IMG/VR virus record: IMGVR_UViG_3300037558_003026 | Location: 1-23,415 of that record | Strand: one strand, 5' to 3' | DNA length: 23,415 nt | Source: a virus | Shown: positions 14,468-22,307 of the stretch, piece by piece | Layout: each line of letters begins with the position of its first letter | How positions within the stretch are numbered: position 1 is the stretch's first letter | Program-made: the position numbers and the translations under genes | The notes under the pieces: generated by a model | What the model saw: only the letters and a program-made list of their open reading frames with translations | Told to the model about the DNA's origin: nothing | Databases searched by the model: none

Positions 14468-15097
14468 TCAGATCCTTCCCTCCACCCAGTTCGCCACGAT
14501 CAGCCCCGGCACCCTGTCCAATGCCCGGTCTGCATCTCGTGCCAGGTCCAGCCGCTTCGGCAGCTTGACCTGCGGCACCAGCAGGAAGATCGGCGCGGTG
14601 ACCTTGCCGCGCCCGGTCTTCGAGCGCGACAACACCGCCTGGCCCTTCGTGTTCAGCCTGCTCTCCGCCACCAGCAGGCTGGGGCCCGTGCGGCGATAGA
14701 CGAAGCGCAGGCGGAGGCCGCGTCGCCGCTCCCATTCACCGGGCGTGATCCGGCCGCCGCGCAGGGACTTGCCTGCGGCGGGCAGCGGGATCGCGAGCCA
14801 GAACCCGTTCTTCGATCGGATCAGCGGGCCGGTGTCATGCGCGCCGACGATGACCGGGGCCTTGGACCAGACCAGCGCTGCCGCATCGAGGCTTTCGCCC
14901 GATCTCGGGAAGTTCTGGCTTCGGATCGAGTTGGCCAGCCGTGTGCCGAGCCCCGCGCCAGTGATCTGCAACCGCCAGGCCGACTTCAGCCCGGTCCCGG
15001 CCTCGCGCATGGCGGCCGTCACGGCGCGTTCACCGGCCGCGACCTCGGCCGCCATCATCGCGACGATGTCGGGATCGATGTCGAGCTTCAGTTTCAC
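14468..15097 (-). CDS. DUF6441-type neck/minor tail protein (gpZ-like)
   Basis: This 209-residue protein occupies the gpZ position between the gpFII-like connector and the tail terminator. It begins with MKLKLDIDPDIVAMMAAEVA, then has a helical part (GERAVTAAMREAGTGLKSAW) and an RLANSIRSQNFPRS segment. The second half is basic and beta-rich, ending VPGLIVANWVEGRI. This pattern is what I recall for DUF6441, found in alphaproteobacterial phages and thought to serve the neck or tail completion; family membership is not certain by eye. The start is GTG at 15097, with GAGG five bases upstream, and overlaps the previous stop by four bases. Its stop faces the end of the plus-strand cassette. Confidence 0.8.
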   Translation of the reverse strand: MKLKLDIDPDIVAMMAAEVAAGERAVTAAMREAGTGLKSAWRLQITGAGLGTRLANSIRSQNFPRSGESLDAAALVWSKAPVIVGAHDTGPLIRSKNGFWLAIPLPAAGKSLRGGRITPGEWERRRGLRLRFVYRRTGPSLLVAESRLNTKGQAVLSRSKTGRGKVTAPIFLLVPQVKLPKRLDLARDADRALDRVPGLIVANWVEGRI

Positions 15098-15405
15098 GCA
15101 GGCCTCAGATCGACGGTCCAGACCAGCCGCTCGCGGTCGCGGACAGGCTCGCCCTGGATCAGGAAGGCCTCGCCATCAATCTCGATGCGGTCTCCGGGGC
15201 GCGGGTTCGCCACCTCGGCCACGCGAAGGTCAATCCGGGTGGTTTCGGACCAGAGCCGCGCATCGCCGAAGTCGGAGACGGCATCCGCGCGCCGGGCGAC
15301 GGCACGCACCAGCACGGGCGCGCCGCCGTCGGCGATATAGACCGCCTCCCGTCCAATGTTCGGATCGGCGAAGAGCGCGCCAACGGCGGCGGCGAAGGCG
15401 CTCAT
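15094..15405 (-). CDS. Head-tail connector protein (gpFII-like)
   Basis: This 103-residue protein starts MSAFAAAVGALFADPNIGRE and continues AVYIADGGAPVLVRAVARRA, then has alternating strands (RIDLRVAEVANPRPGDRIEI, GEAFLIQGEPVRD) and ends WTVDLRPA. A short helix followed by a small beta barrel, with a final 'D-RLVWTVDLR' strand, fits the head-completion protein family exemplified by lambda gpFII, which forms the docking ring for the tail. The ATG at 15405 overlaps the cement-protein stop by one base. A longer reading from 15807 covers the cement gene in another frame and is a shadow. Confidence 0.83.
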   Translation of the reverse strand: MSAFAAAVGALFADPNIGREAVYIADGGAPVLVRAVARRADAVSDFGDARLWSETTRIDLRVAEVANPRPGDRIEIDGEAFLIQGEPVRDRERLVWTVDLRPA

Positions 15406-15740
15406 CAGAACGCCGCGTTCAGGCGCACCTGGCCGATGGTGTCGCCCGCACCGCTCGCCACTGCCTCGACGGCCACGCCGATGAGGGTGTTGTCGGTCGC
15501 GACCGTGGTGCAGCGCTTGTTGGTGTCGTCCCAATAGACCTTGGCGCCGGCGGTCCAGGCCTGGGAGCCGACCTTGGTGATGTCGAAGACGCCGACGAGC
15601 GCGGTCTCGACGGGCTCGCCGAGAGCGGCGTCTCCGGCAGCGATGCCGAAGATGGAGCCGACGAGCAGGCCGTCGCCGGAGGCGACGGCATAGGGCGCGG
15701 TCAGGGTGATGGTGTTGCCGGGCTGGACGTAGTTTTTCAT
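15405..15740 (-). CDS. DUF2190 capsid cement / decoration protein
   Basis: This 111-residue protein belongs to the DUF2190 type, small beta-rich proteins that decorate and stabilise phage heads in place of lambda gpD. Typical features are the start MKNYVQPGNTITLTAPYAVA, then SGDGLLVGSIFGIAAGDAAL, a central VYWDDTNKRCT and the end GDTIGQVRLNAAF. It follows the capsid gene by 77 bases. That gap contains a possible ribosome site (AAGGAT, nine bases before the ATG) and no gene. Confidence 0.92.
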   Translation of the reverse strand: MKNYVQPGNTITLTAPYAVASGDGLLVGSIFGIAAGDAALGEPVETALVGVFDITKVGSQAWTAGAKVYWDDTNKRCTTVATDNTLIGVAVEAVASGAGDTIGQVRLNAAF

Positions 15741-15817
15741 GATGGGGATCCTTGTGGAATGACGAAGGGCGGCCCGTCAGGACCGCCCGCATGTCAGGGT
15801 TCAGCATGGGGTGCGGG

Positions 15818-17875
15818 TTACGCGCCCGGGTTCTTGTAGAGGCCGCGCCAGTCGATGGCCTTGGCGCCGAAGTCGAGGCGGCACTTGATCTCGACGCCGT
15901 CGACGTCGAAGCCGTTGCGCGTCTCGATGTAGGCGCCCTGCTGTCCCTCGAGATAGGCGTACTCGATGGTGTCGATCTGGTTCGGGCTCGCGGCCAAGTA
16001 CCAGGCGGTCTCGCTGGCGGCGTCGAGGCGGGGCTCGCTGATCGGCGCGAGGGTGCGGATCGACTGCGGCACGACGCTGGACGTCGCGGCAGGCACCAGG
16101 TTCTGGGCGACCAGCTGCTCGGCCTTCAGTTCCAGCGAGGCAGGCACGATCAGGAAGGCGGGCCGGACGTTCAGCACCGTCTTCTTGTCGAGGCCGGTCT
16201 GCTTGGCCATCGCCGCCCGCGCCGCGCCCACGCTGCCGACATCGAGCGCCGCGCCGGTGCCCGAGAGGTTCTTGTGCGTGGTGTGGAACAGCGCGTTGCC
16301 GTCGGCCATCGCCGGGTTGGCGGTGATAATGCCCCAGACCACGTCCGACTCGAGCTGGGCGATTGAGTTGCCATACATCGCCGGGATCCGGGTGAAGGCA
16401 TCGAGATCGTCGTTGATCAGCGTCTGGCGGGTGATCGCGACCACCCGGCCATAGGTCTTGACCTTGTAGCTCTCCTTGCTCTCGCCGAGCGTGCCGCGCT
16501 TGAACTCGCCGCTCTCGCCGACTTCGAGCAGTTGGGGCGCTTCGCCCAGCTGGACCCGGTGCATCGCCTTGAAGTCGGTGGCGAGCACCTGGCGGCAGAA
16601 CAGCATGAAGGTGCGGGGATAGGCCTCGTAGGCCTGCCGCAGCGTCTTGTTGGTGACCGCCGAGAGGATCTCGGGGAAGTCCGAGGTCGAATGCAGCGCG
16701 CGCGTCGCCACCTCGTCGCGCGACAGGCCCCGCGTGTTGACCCCGGCATTGCCGAGGCTTTCGCGGGCCAGTTCCAGCAGCGTCATGCCGCGGTACTGGC
16801 GCGCGGCGTCCTCCAGTTGGAACAGCGTCGGGCTGTAGCGGTGCAGCAGCGCGTTCGCCACGGCATCGCGGCGGGTGATGCGCTCGTCCCGGCCGCCAAG
16901 CGGGACAGAGACATGGGGGAAGGTCCGGGTCTCGTCGGATTTGGCGGCGACCTGATCGAGGATCAGGCGGCGGGACTCGTCGACGCTGACGCCGCGCTTG
17001 ACCAGATCCTCGGCGAAGCCGCGCTCGAGGTTCAGTCGCCCGGCCAGATCGTAGATGGTGGAGACCCGGTCGCGCTCGGCCTCGCGGGCGCGGGTTGCGA
17101 CAGCCTCGGTGTCGGGCGCAGGAGTTGCCTGCGTCTTCGGCTGGCTGCGGGTCCCGCTGGTCGCAACCTTGGGTTCGGGCGCAGCCGCTTTCGGCTCGGT
17201 CATGGGGGTGTCCTCGGTATCATTCGGCTCGGGCGGCTGGGTGTTGGCGGGGTTTGCGGCGTCGCTCGCCGGGGTTTCGGTCTTGTCCGTCATCGGAATC
17301 GGTCCTTTCGTGCTGGAAGGGGCGTCCCGGCGGTGAAGGACGCAGTCGTGAAGGGGATGCTGGGCACGGAAGCCCGCGGCGGGGTCGGCGCCGACCGCGA
17401 CGGCGGAGACCTCGAAGGGCGTCCAGTCCACCGCGCGCCAGAGTTCTCGGGCCGCCTCGGGTTTCGAGACCTCGAAGCGGTGGACCTGGTAGCCGATGGA
17501 GACCGCGCGGATGTGCCCGGCCTGGATGTCGCGCCAGATCGGCTCGACGTCGGCGCGTTCGCTGATCCGCACCAGCGCGATCCCGCGGCCGTTCTCGATC
17601 CGGGCCGAGCCCGGCACGACCGAACCGATGACCGCGTCGAGCGTGTCGAGCTCGTGAACCTTCAGGAACGGCGCGCCCGCGTTCAGCCGGTCGAGACGGA
17701 CATGGGCCGGGTCGAGGCTCAGTTCCTCGTCATAGGGCTCGCCGAAGAAGGTCGCGCGACGCACGCGGGCGCCAGCCGACCAGACCACCTCGACGGTGCG
17801 GGTGTCGGCATCGGCCGTGTTCGGCGCAAGCTCCGCCGACCGGCGCATGGCCGGCAGTTCGATCATCGTGTCCAT
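15818..17875 (-). CDS. Prohead protease-major capsid protein fusion
   Basis: This 685-residue protein joins two functions usually on separate genes. The N-terminal part (about 20-185) is an HK97/S78-type prohead serine protease with likely catalytic His74 (FLKVHELD) and Ser126 (IRAVSIGYQVH). A linker of about 80 residues is rich in Pro, Ala and Thr and probably acts in the scaffold region. The C-terminal part (about 330-685) has the Mu gpT-like / HK97-fold capsid pattern: TRALHSTSDFPEILSAVTNK, VVAITRQTLINDDLDAFTRI, ALFHTTHKNLSGTG, and WYLAASPNQIDTIEYAYLEG. Self-cleavage in the prohead would release mature capsid protein. The ATG at 17875 is five bases after the portal stop. An internal start at 17293 (Met195) has a very good ribosome site and may give the capsid part alone. 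Confidence 0.93.
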   Translation of the reverse strand: MDTMIELPAMRRSAELAPNTADADTRTVEVVWSAGARVRRATFFGEPYDEELSLDPAHVRLDRLNAGAPFLKVHELDTLDAVIGSVVPGSARIENGRGIALVRISERADVEPIWRDIQAGHIRAVSIGYQVHRFEVSKPEAARELWRAVDWTPFEVSAVAVGADPAAGFRAQHPLHDCVLHRRDAPSSTKGPIPMTDKTETPASDAANPANTQPPEPNDTEDTPMTEPKAAAPEPKVATSGTRSQPKTQATPAPDTEAVATRAREAERDRVSTIYDLAGRLNLERGFAEDLVKRGVSVDESRRLILDQVAAKSDETRTFPHVSVPLGGRDERITRRDAVANALLHRYSPTLFQLEDAARQYRGMTLLELARESLGNAGVNTRGLSRDEVATRALHSTSDFPEILSAVTNKTLRQAYEAYPRTFMLFCRQVLATDFKAMHRVQLGEAPQLLEVGESGEFKRGTLGESKESYKVKTYGRVVAITRQTLINDDLDAFTRIPAMYGNSIAQLESDVVWGIITANPAMADGNALFHTTHKNLSGTGAALDVGSVGAARAAMAKQTGLDKKTVLNVRPAFLIVPASLELKAEQLVAQNLVPAATSSVVPQSIRTLAPISEPRLDAASETAWYLAASPNQIDTIEYAYLEGQQGAYIETRNGFDVDGVEIKCRLDFGAKAIDWRGLYKNPGA
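17291..17308 (-). promoter_or_regulatory. Internal ribosome binding site and start within the capsid fusion gene
   Basis: AAAGGACC (17308-17301) stands seven bases before an in-frame ATG at 17293 (Met195, beginning MTDKTETPASDAANP), exactly where the protease domain ends and the linker begins. A second in-frame ATG at 17203 (Met225) also follows a GAGGAC. Use of the first would give a 491-residue product carrying linker and capsid domain, like lambda Nu3 nested in C. Use is not proven. Confidence 0.5.
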
Positions 17876-17880
17876 GAGGG

Positions 17881-19434
17881 TCAGTCCTGTTGGTCGGCCC
17901 GCGCCGGGTCATTGTTCGCGTCGGCGGCCGGTTCGTCGTCGGCCGGATCGTTTGTCGGATCGGCGGCCGGATCGTTGCTCTGCGCACTGCCGGTCTTGGT
18001 GACGCGGCGCGGGTCGCTGTCGAGCACCAGCCCCAGCGCGTCGAGCTTGGCATTGGTGGCGGCGATCTCGGCCAGCACCGCATCGGGATTGCGGCCCTGC
18101 TTCGCGATCACCTCGGCCAGCGTCATGGTGCCGGAGCGGATCGAGAGCAGGTTCGCCATCGCGTCCTTCTGCGGATCGACCGCCTCGAACTTCGGCGGCG
18201 ACCATTCCACCGGCACGATCGGCGACGGGATCTGCCCCGCCGCCCATGCGGCTTCCGTGAACCAGCGCCACACCGGCGCGCAGAACATCGGGATGAACAG
18301 CTGCCATTGGACGGCGTCGATCTGGCGGCGGAACTCCACGAGCCCCGCCCGTATAGAGGAGTAGTTGACCTGGCTGAGATCGCCGGTCAGCAGCTCGTAG
18401 GGCACCCGGAACCCGGCCGAGATCGTGTGCAGGCTGGCGCGCTTGTATTCGCCATAGCCGCCGGTGGCCGACGGCTGGTTGAAGCGGATGTCCTTGCCGC
18501 CACGGGCATAGGCGATCAGCCCCGGCTCGAACTGCTCCACCCGGTTGCCGTCGGCATCCACCACGGAGGGTGCGATCCCCTGCTGCGCTTCGTCGTCGCC
18601 GAAGACGATGGCGGTGACGCAGGCCTCGGTCTTCTTGCGAACCAGTTCCGCGACCTCGTAATCGTCGAGATCGCGCAAGCTGCGGATCACCGGCGCGCCC
18701 CAGGGAACGCCGCGCGCCTGCGTGCGCTGCTTCTCGTAGACATGGGCGATCTCGCTCGCCGGGACCGGGCGGCTCTGCAGACCGTTCTGAAAGGCGCCGT
18801 AGGCGTCGCCCGGATGCTCGGCGTGCAGCCAGTAGGCCCGGCGCTTGCCGACCGGGTCGAACTCGATCCCTTGGACCAGCCGCCCCGCGCCGAGGACGCC
18901 GGATTTCGTGGCGTCGAGGAAGTCGGCCTCGAGCACCTGCAGTTGCAGCGGGACCGGCAGACCGTCGCTTGCACGCCGCAGCCTTCGACGGACCAGAACC
19001 TCGCCCGCCTCGACCATCTCGCGGCAGATCAGCGTCTGCAGGCCGTAGAAGTCGAGCTGGCCGTCGGCGTCGCAGTCTGCCGTCCACCGCTCGAACAGCG
19101 CGTCGACCTTCCGGTCCAGCTTGTCGTCGCCGCTGGCGGCGCGCGGCATGATCCCGGCACCGATGATGTTGTTGACCAGCACCGCCACGGCCTTGGCCGC
19201 ATGCGGGTTGTTGCGCACGAGGTCGCGCATCCGGTCGCGCAACAGCGCCCCGGCCACGCCGATCTCGGTGTCGGCCGAGGATCCCGGCGCGCGCCAGCCC
19301 TCCGTCCGTCGGCCGCGTGCAGCCCCGTCATAACCCCGCGTCAGGGTCTCGAAGGCCTGACGCGCCATCACGCGGCGGGCGGCCATGCGCGGCGCCAGCG
19401 TGGCGATGGCGTGGTCGAACCAGGTCGCCGACAT
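17881..19434 (-). CDS. Portal protein, lambda family
   Basis: This 517-residue protein is a lambda gpB-type portal, the dodecameric ring at the head vertex through which DNA passes. Family motifs include LVRNNPHAAKAVAVLVNNII early, then DFYGLQTLICREMVEAGEVL and LQLQVLEADFLD, the EIAHVYEKQRTQARGVPWGA stretch, and FRVPYELLTGDLSQVNYSSI with FRRQIDAVQWQLFIPMFC near the end. The C-terminus is a low-complexity, Asp/Pro-rich tail (about 480-517) with repeated NDPA units. I start at the ATG at 19434, which overlaps the gpW-like stop by one base; longer readings cover the gpW and terminase ends in other frames. Confidence 0.94.
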   Translation of the reverse strand: MSATWFDHAIATLAPRMAARRVMARQAFETLTRGYDGAARGRRTEGWRAPGSSADTEIGVAGALLRDRMRDLVRNNPHAAKAVAVLVNNIIGAGIMPRAASGDDKLDRKVDALFERWTADCDADGQLDFYGLQTLICREMVEAGEVLVRRRLRRASDGLPVPLQLQVLEADFLDATKSGVLGAGRLVQGIEFDPVGKRRAYWLHAEHPGDAYGAFQNGLQSRPVPASEIAHVYEKQRTQARGVPWGAPVIRSLRDLDDYEVAELVRKKTEACVTAIVFGDDEAQQGIAPSVVDADGNRVEQFEPGLIAYARGGKDIRFNQPSATGGYGEYKRASLHTISAGFRVPYELLTGDLSQVNYSSIRAGLVEFRRQIDAVQWQLFIPMFCAPVWRWFTEAAWAAGQIPSPIVPVEWSPPKFEAVDPQKDAMANLLSIRSGTMTLAEVIAKQGRNPDAVLAEIAATNAKLDALGLVLDSDPRRVTKTGSAQSNDPAADPTNDPADDEPAADANNDPARADQQD

Positions 19435-19643
19435 CAGCGATCCCCGCGCGAGAAGCCAGCCAGGCCGGCGACCGGCAGCGGTCGACTGACGCCCGCGATG
19501 GCGCGCTCGATGGTCCGGATGCGGGCGAGGAGATCCTCGGCCGAGCCATAGTCGACGGATTTGCCATCGTAGCTGACCCGGGTCGTGCCGCTGGCGTAGG
19601 CCCGGCGCAGCGCCGAGAGCTCGGTTTCCGTCCAGTCGGTCAT
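19434..19643 (-). CDS. gpW-like head-tail joining protein
   Basis: This 69-residue protein sits between terminase and portal like lambda gpW (68 residues). It starts MTDWTETELSALRRAYASGT, followed by a beta hairpin (TTRVSYDGKSVDYGS) and a second helix (AEDLLARIRTIERAIAG), the helix-hairpin-helix layout of gpW. Such proteins close the portal ring before tail joining. The ATG at 19643 lies two bases after the terminase stop; GGAGG is twelve bases upstream, a little far. An in-frame ATG at 19655 is possible but has no spacing from the same site. Confidence 0.9.
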   Translation of the reverse strand: MTDWTETELSALRRAYASGTTRVSYDGKSVDYGSAEDLLARIRTIERAIAGVSRPLPVAGLAGFSRGDR

Positions 19644-19645
19644 GT

Positions 19646-21652
19646 TCAAAACCATCCTCCGCGCCGCCCGAGCCAGTCGGAGCGGCGCTTGCCCTGCGGG
19701 GCCTGTCCCGGCCGGTTGATCTGTCCCGCGGGATCCGTGTTGGTGGGGGCCGCCCCGAGCTGATCCTCGAGGTCGCGCCATTTCGCCTCAGACCAGCGAT
19801 CCGCGCCCGCGATCCAGGCGGCGGCACGGGCATAGACCCGGCAGTCCAGCGCCTCGTTGCGTTCGCGCAGCTTCTGCCATTCCAGCCGGGCGAAGCCGCG
19901 CTTCGTGCGCACCGTCACCAGCTGCTCGGCCACGAACTGCTTCAGCCATTCGTTCTCGACCCAGTGCGGCAGATGCACCGAGCCGGGCGGGAATGTCGCC
20001 CCGTCGGCCATCTCCTCCTCGGTCGGGCGCGCCAGCCGCAGGAAGCGGTAGGTCTCGGCCTTGAAGGTCGAGACTGCCACGGTCCAGAGCCGGGCCCCGC
20101 GCCGCAGGCGCTTGCCGCCCTCGGTCGCGTCGACGAAGGTCGGGCCCGACACCGGGCTCGAGCGGTTGAACCCTTCGACACCTTTCACCGGCGACACCTG
20201 CGCAAACCCCTGCGCCCGCGACCAGGAATAGACCGCCGGGGCCTCGTAGCCGGTGTCGATGGCGAGCCGCGCGATGCGCAGATGTGCGCCGCGTTCATGC
20301 GGCCACGACCGGTCCAGCAGCGCGGTCAACTCCGACCAGGCGTCATGCCGGTCCGGCCCGCCCTCGATGACGACGTGATCGACGAGCCAGCTTTCCAGCC
20401 CACGCCCCCAGGCCCAGACATCGATCTCGATCCGGTCCTTCTGGACGTCGGCCCCGGCGGTCAGGAACAACCCGCCCGCGGGCACCGTACCGGATGTCCA
20501 GCGCTCGCGCCGGTCGTAGAGCCGCTGCCAGTCCGGCGCTTCCCCGGTTTCGACCCATGTCTCGCCAAGGATGGTGTTCCGAAACGCCTTGATCGCCTCG
20601 TCCGACCCTTGGGCCGCGTCCCATGCCCGCACGATCCGCTCCCAGCTCAGCCAGCCGATCGGCGAATAGAGCGCCGAGAGGTGATACCCGACCGTGGTCG
20701 GGTCAGCGGCCGTGGCGGTCGAGCGCCATTCGCCGCCCTCCAGCATGGCCGTCTTGTGGTGCTCCGCGATTGCCGCGTCGCAGCCCTCGCAGTGATACAC
20801 GGCCGTCTCCGGACGACCCTTCTGCCAGCGCAGCCGGTCGAACTTCAGCCACTGCATCGCCCCGCAGTGCGGGCACGGCACGAAGAACCGGCGCTGGTCG
20901 CTCGCCTCGAACTCGCGCTCGATGCGCGACAGCCCGCGGATCGTTGGCGTCGAGACCAGCAGCACCTTGCGCCGATGGGCGAAGGTCAGCGACCGGGCTT
21001 CCGCCAGCGTGACCGGGTCGCCTTCCTCGTCGGCCGAGGCCGGATAGGCGTCGACCTCGTCGAGAAAGATGTAGCGAGCGGGCGTCGAGCGCAGGCCGAC
21101 CGCCGAGTTCGCCCCGGTCATGATCAGGATGCCGCCCGCGAACTCTTTCGACAGCATCGTGTTGCCCGCGTCGCGGGATCGCGCGGGCTTGACCCGCTCC
21201 CGCAGCTCGGGGCTCTCGTCGATCAGCGGGTCGATCCGCTGCCGCGAGTTGCGCTTGGCCAGTTCCACGGTCGGCTGGACCGCGAGCATCGGGCCCGGCG
21301 CCTGGTGGATCGCGAACCCGATCCAGTTGTTGCCCGCCTCGGTCGCGCCGACCTGCGCGGCCTTCATGAACACGATCCGCTGCGTGGGATCGCCGGGCGA
21401 CAGCCGGTCCATGATCTCGCGCATGTAGGGCGTGCGCACCGTCCGATACCGCCCCGGTTCGGCCGAGGCGCGGCCGGAGAGCATCCGGTGCCGGTCCGCC
21501 CATTCCGAGACCGTCAGGTCCGGGTCGGGCCGCAGCCCGTTGCCCCAGGCGCGCAGGATCTCGCCCGCGCCGTCGAAGTCCGTCAGGCCATCGCCGCTCT
21601 CACCGGAAGTCGGGCCGGACCTCGGCGAGTTCGTCGAGGTGGGCGCGTACAT
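19646..21652 (-). CDS. Terminase large subunit, GpA family
   Basis: This 668-residue packaging motor and nuclease cuts concatemeric DNA and pumps it into the prohead. The ATPase part has FMKAAQVGATEAGNNW (Walker A-like, around Lys97-Thr104), YIFLDEVDAYP (Walker B, Asp198-Glu199) and LLVSTPT (motif III, about 231-237). A zinc-ribbon-like set of cysteines follows: Cys260, Cys263 (PCPHCG), Cys288, Cys291 (HCEGCD). The nuclease part begins with LTAGADVQKDRIEIDVWAWG and has LAIDTGYEAPAVY. The start ILRAWGNGLRPDPDLTVSEW is GpA-like. I use the ATG at 21652, which overlaps the small terminase gene by 53 bases; a shorter start near 21585 cannot be excluded. Confidence 0.95.
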   Translation of the reverse strand: MYAPTSTNSPRSGPTSGESGDGLTDFDGAGEILRAWGNGLRPDPDLTVSEWADRHRMLSGRASAEPGRYRTVRTPYMREIMDRLSPGDPTQRIVFMKAAQVGATEAGNNWIGFAIHQAPGPMLAVQPTVELAKRNSRQRIDPLIDESPELRERVKPARSRDAGNTMLSKEFAGGILIMTGANSAVGLRSTPARYIFLDEVDAYPASADEEGDPVTLAEARSLTFAHRRKVLLVSTPTIRGLSRIEREFEASDQRRFFVPCPHCGAMQWLKFDRLRWQKGRPETAVYHCEGCDAAIAEHHKTAMLEGGEWRSTATAADPTTVGYHLSALYSPIGWLSWERIVRAWDAAQGSDEAIKAFRNTILGETWVETGEAPDWQRLYDRRERWTSGTVPAGGLFLTAGADVQKDRIEIDVWAWGRGLESWLVDHVVIEGGPDRHDAWSELTALLDRSWPHERGAHLRIARLAIDTGYEAPAVYSWSRAQGFAQVSPVKGVEGFNRSSPVSGPTFVDATEGGKRLRRGARLWTVAVSTFKAETYRFLRLARPTEEEMADGATFPPGSVHLPHWVENEWLKQFVAEQLVTVRTKRGFARLEWQKLRERNEALDCRVYARAAAWIAGADRWSEAKWRDLEDQLGAAPTNTDPAGQINRPGQAPQGKRRSDWLGRRGGWF

Positions 21653-22196
21653 GCTTCTCCAGGACCTTCTGCATCGCGGCTGGCTCCATGGTGATCTGTT
21701 GACCCGTCGCGTCGCTGCACGAGGCCGAGAGCTCGGCCGCCATCAACGCCGCCGCGCGTGCAGGCCAGTTCACCCACGCGTCCCGTTCCTCCCGCGCCAG
21801 CCGGAACACCAGCGCCAGCGCGCGGGCCCGCTCGATCAACTCCCCCTTCAGCTTCTGGAGCCGGATGCGCCGCTCTTGCGCCTTCAGCACCTCGTTCGCG
21901 GTCTTCGCCTGCAGGAAGGTCGTGCCGCCCCCGACGGCGGGGACCGCCAGCCCCTGTTCGCGCAGAGTGTCGCCGACCGCCGCCACCGCCGCCTCGGGGA
22001 CGGGCTTCAGCTTCGGCGCTGGTGCCTTCCTCGTCTTCGACGGGTCCGTCGTCTCGGCCCGTCTGGCGTCGCTGGCGGCAGCGTTGATGCTGCCGTCCGG
22101 ATAGAGGACCAGCCGCTCGGCCGCCTTCGCCTTCTGGATCGCGCCCCGCGACAGCCCGACATGGGCGGCGTACTGGCGCTCGCTCATGCCCTGCAT
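21600..22196 (-). CDS. Terminase small subunit (Nu1-like DNA-packaging protein)
   Basis: This 198-residue protein recognises the packaging site and hands it to the large subunit. The N-terminus MQGMSERQYAAHVGLSRGAI followed by YPDGSIN is a winged helix-turn-helix of the Nu1/terS kind. A basic, proline-rich linker comes next (DPSKTRKAPAPKLKPVPEAA), then a helical part (TANEVLKAQERRIRLQKLKG, then RLAREERDAWVNWPARAAAL) and a C-terminal piece that probably binds the large subunit. The ATG at 22196 has GGAG six bases upstream; an alternative ATG at 22187 does not. It is the first gene of the late operon in this window. Confidence 0.88.
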   Translation of the reverse strand: MQGMSERQYAAHVGLSRGAIQKAKAAERLVLYPDGSINAAASDARRAETTDPSKTRKAPAPKLKPVPEAAVAAVGDTLREQGLAVPAVGGGTTFLQAKTANEVLKAQERRIRLQKLKGELIERARALALVFRLAREERDAWVNWPARAAALMAAELSASCSDATGQQITMEPAAMQKVLEKHVRAHLDELAEVRPDFR

Positions 22197-22226
22197 CGAC
22201 GGCTCCGATTATCATTCAGATTCATG

Positions 22227-22247
22227 CGCTTATCGAGTTGATAAGCG
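22227..22247. promoter_or_regulatory. Perfect palindrome in the divergent region
   Basis: CGCTTATC (22227-22234) and GATAAGCG (22240-22247) are exact reverse complements around a five-base centre (GAGTT). It lies between the divergent small terminase and accessory genes. It could be an operator for a phage repressor or activator, or part of a packaging site. I see no convincing promoter boxes on either strand between 22197 and 22307. Confidence 0.55.
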
Positions 22248-22263
22248 GCGCCACCGGAGTGAA

Positions 22264-22281
22264 CGTCCTTTCAGAAGGACG
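22264..22281. promoter_or_regulatory. Hairpin ahead of the accessory gene
   Basis: CGTCCTT and AAGGACG form a perfect seven-pair stem with a TCAG loop. It ends 26 bases before the ATG at 22308 on the plus strand. With no U tract it is unlikely to be a terminator; a structured leader or a protein-binding site is more plausible. Confidence 0.5.
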
Positions 22282-22307
22282 ATGCAACTCACCACGGAGC
22301 CACCCCG

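Noticed and set aside
16532-21694. Long plus-strand open frames (16532-18364, 17890-19551, 19964-21694) opposite the capsid, portal and terminase genes
   Set aside because: These are composition shadows. The minus-strand frames carry clear family motifs and overlapping starts, and the plus frames have neither.
1-22196. The whole region as a true gene transfer agent cluster
   Set aside because: Only the tail-tip genes are GTA-like. The GpA terminase, protease-capsid fusion, full lysis cassette and moron point to a phage, and GTA clusters lack such cargo.
22203-22236. A minus-strand promoter for the late operon (GATAAT at 22213-22208 with TCGATA 17 bases upstream)
   Set aside because: The start site would fall at about 22201, leaving the small terminase ribosome site (GGAG at 22206-22203) outside the transcript; the -35 match is only four of six.
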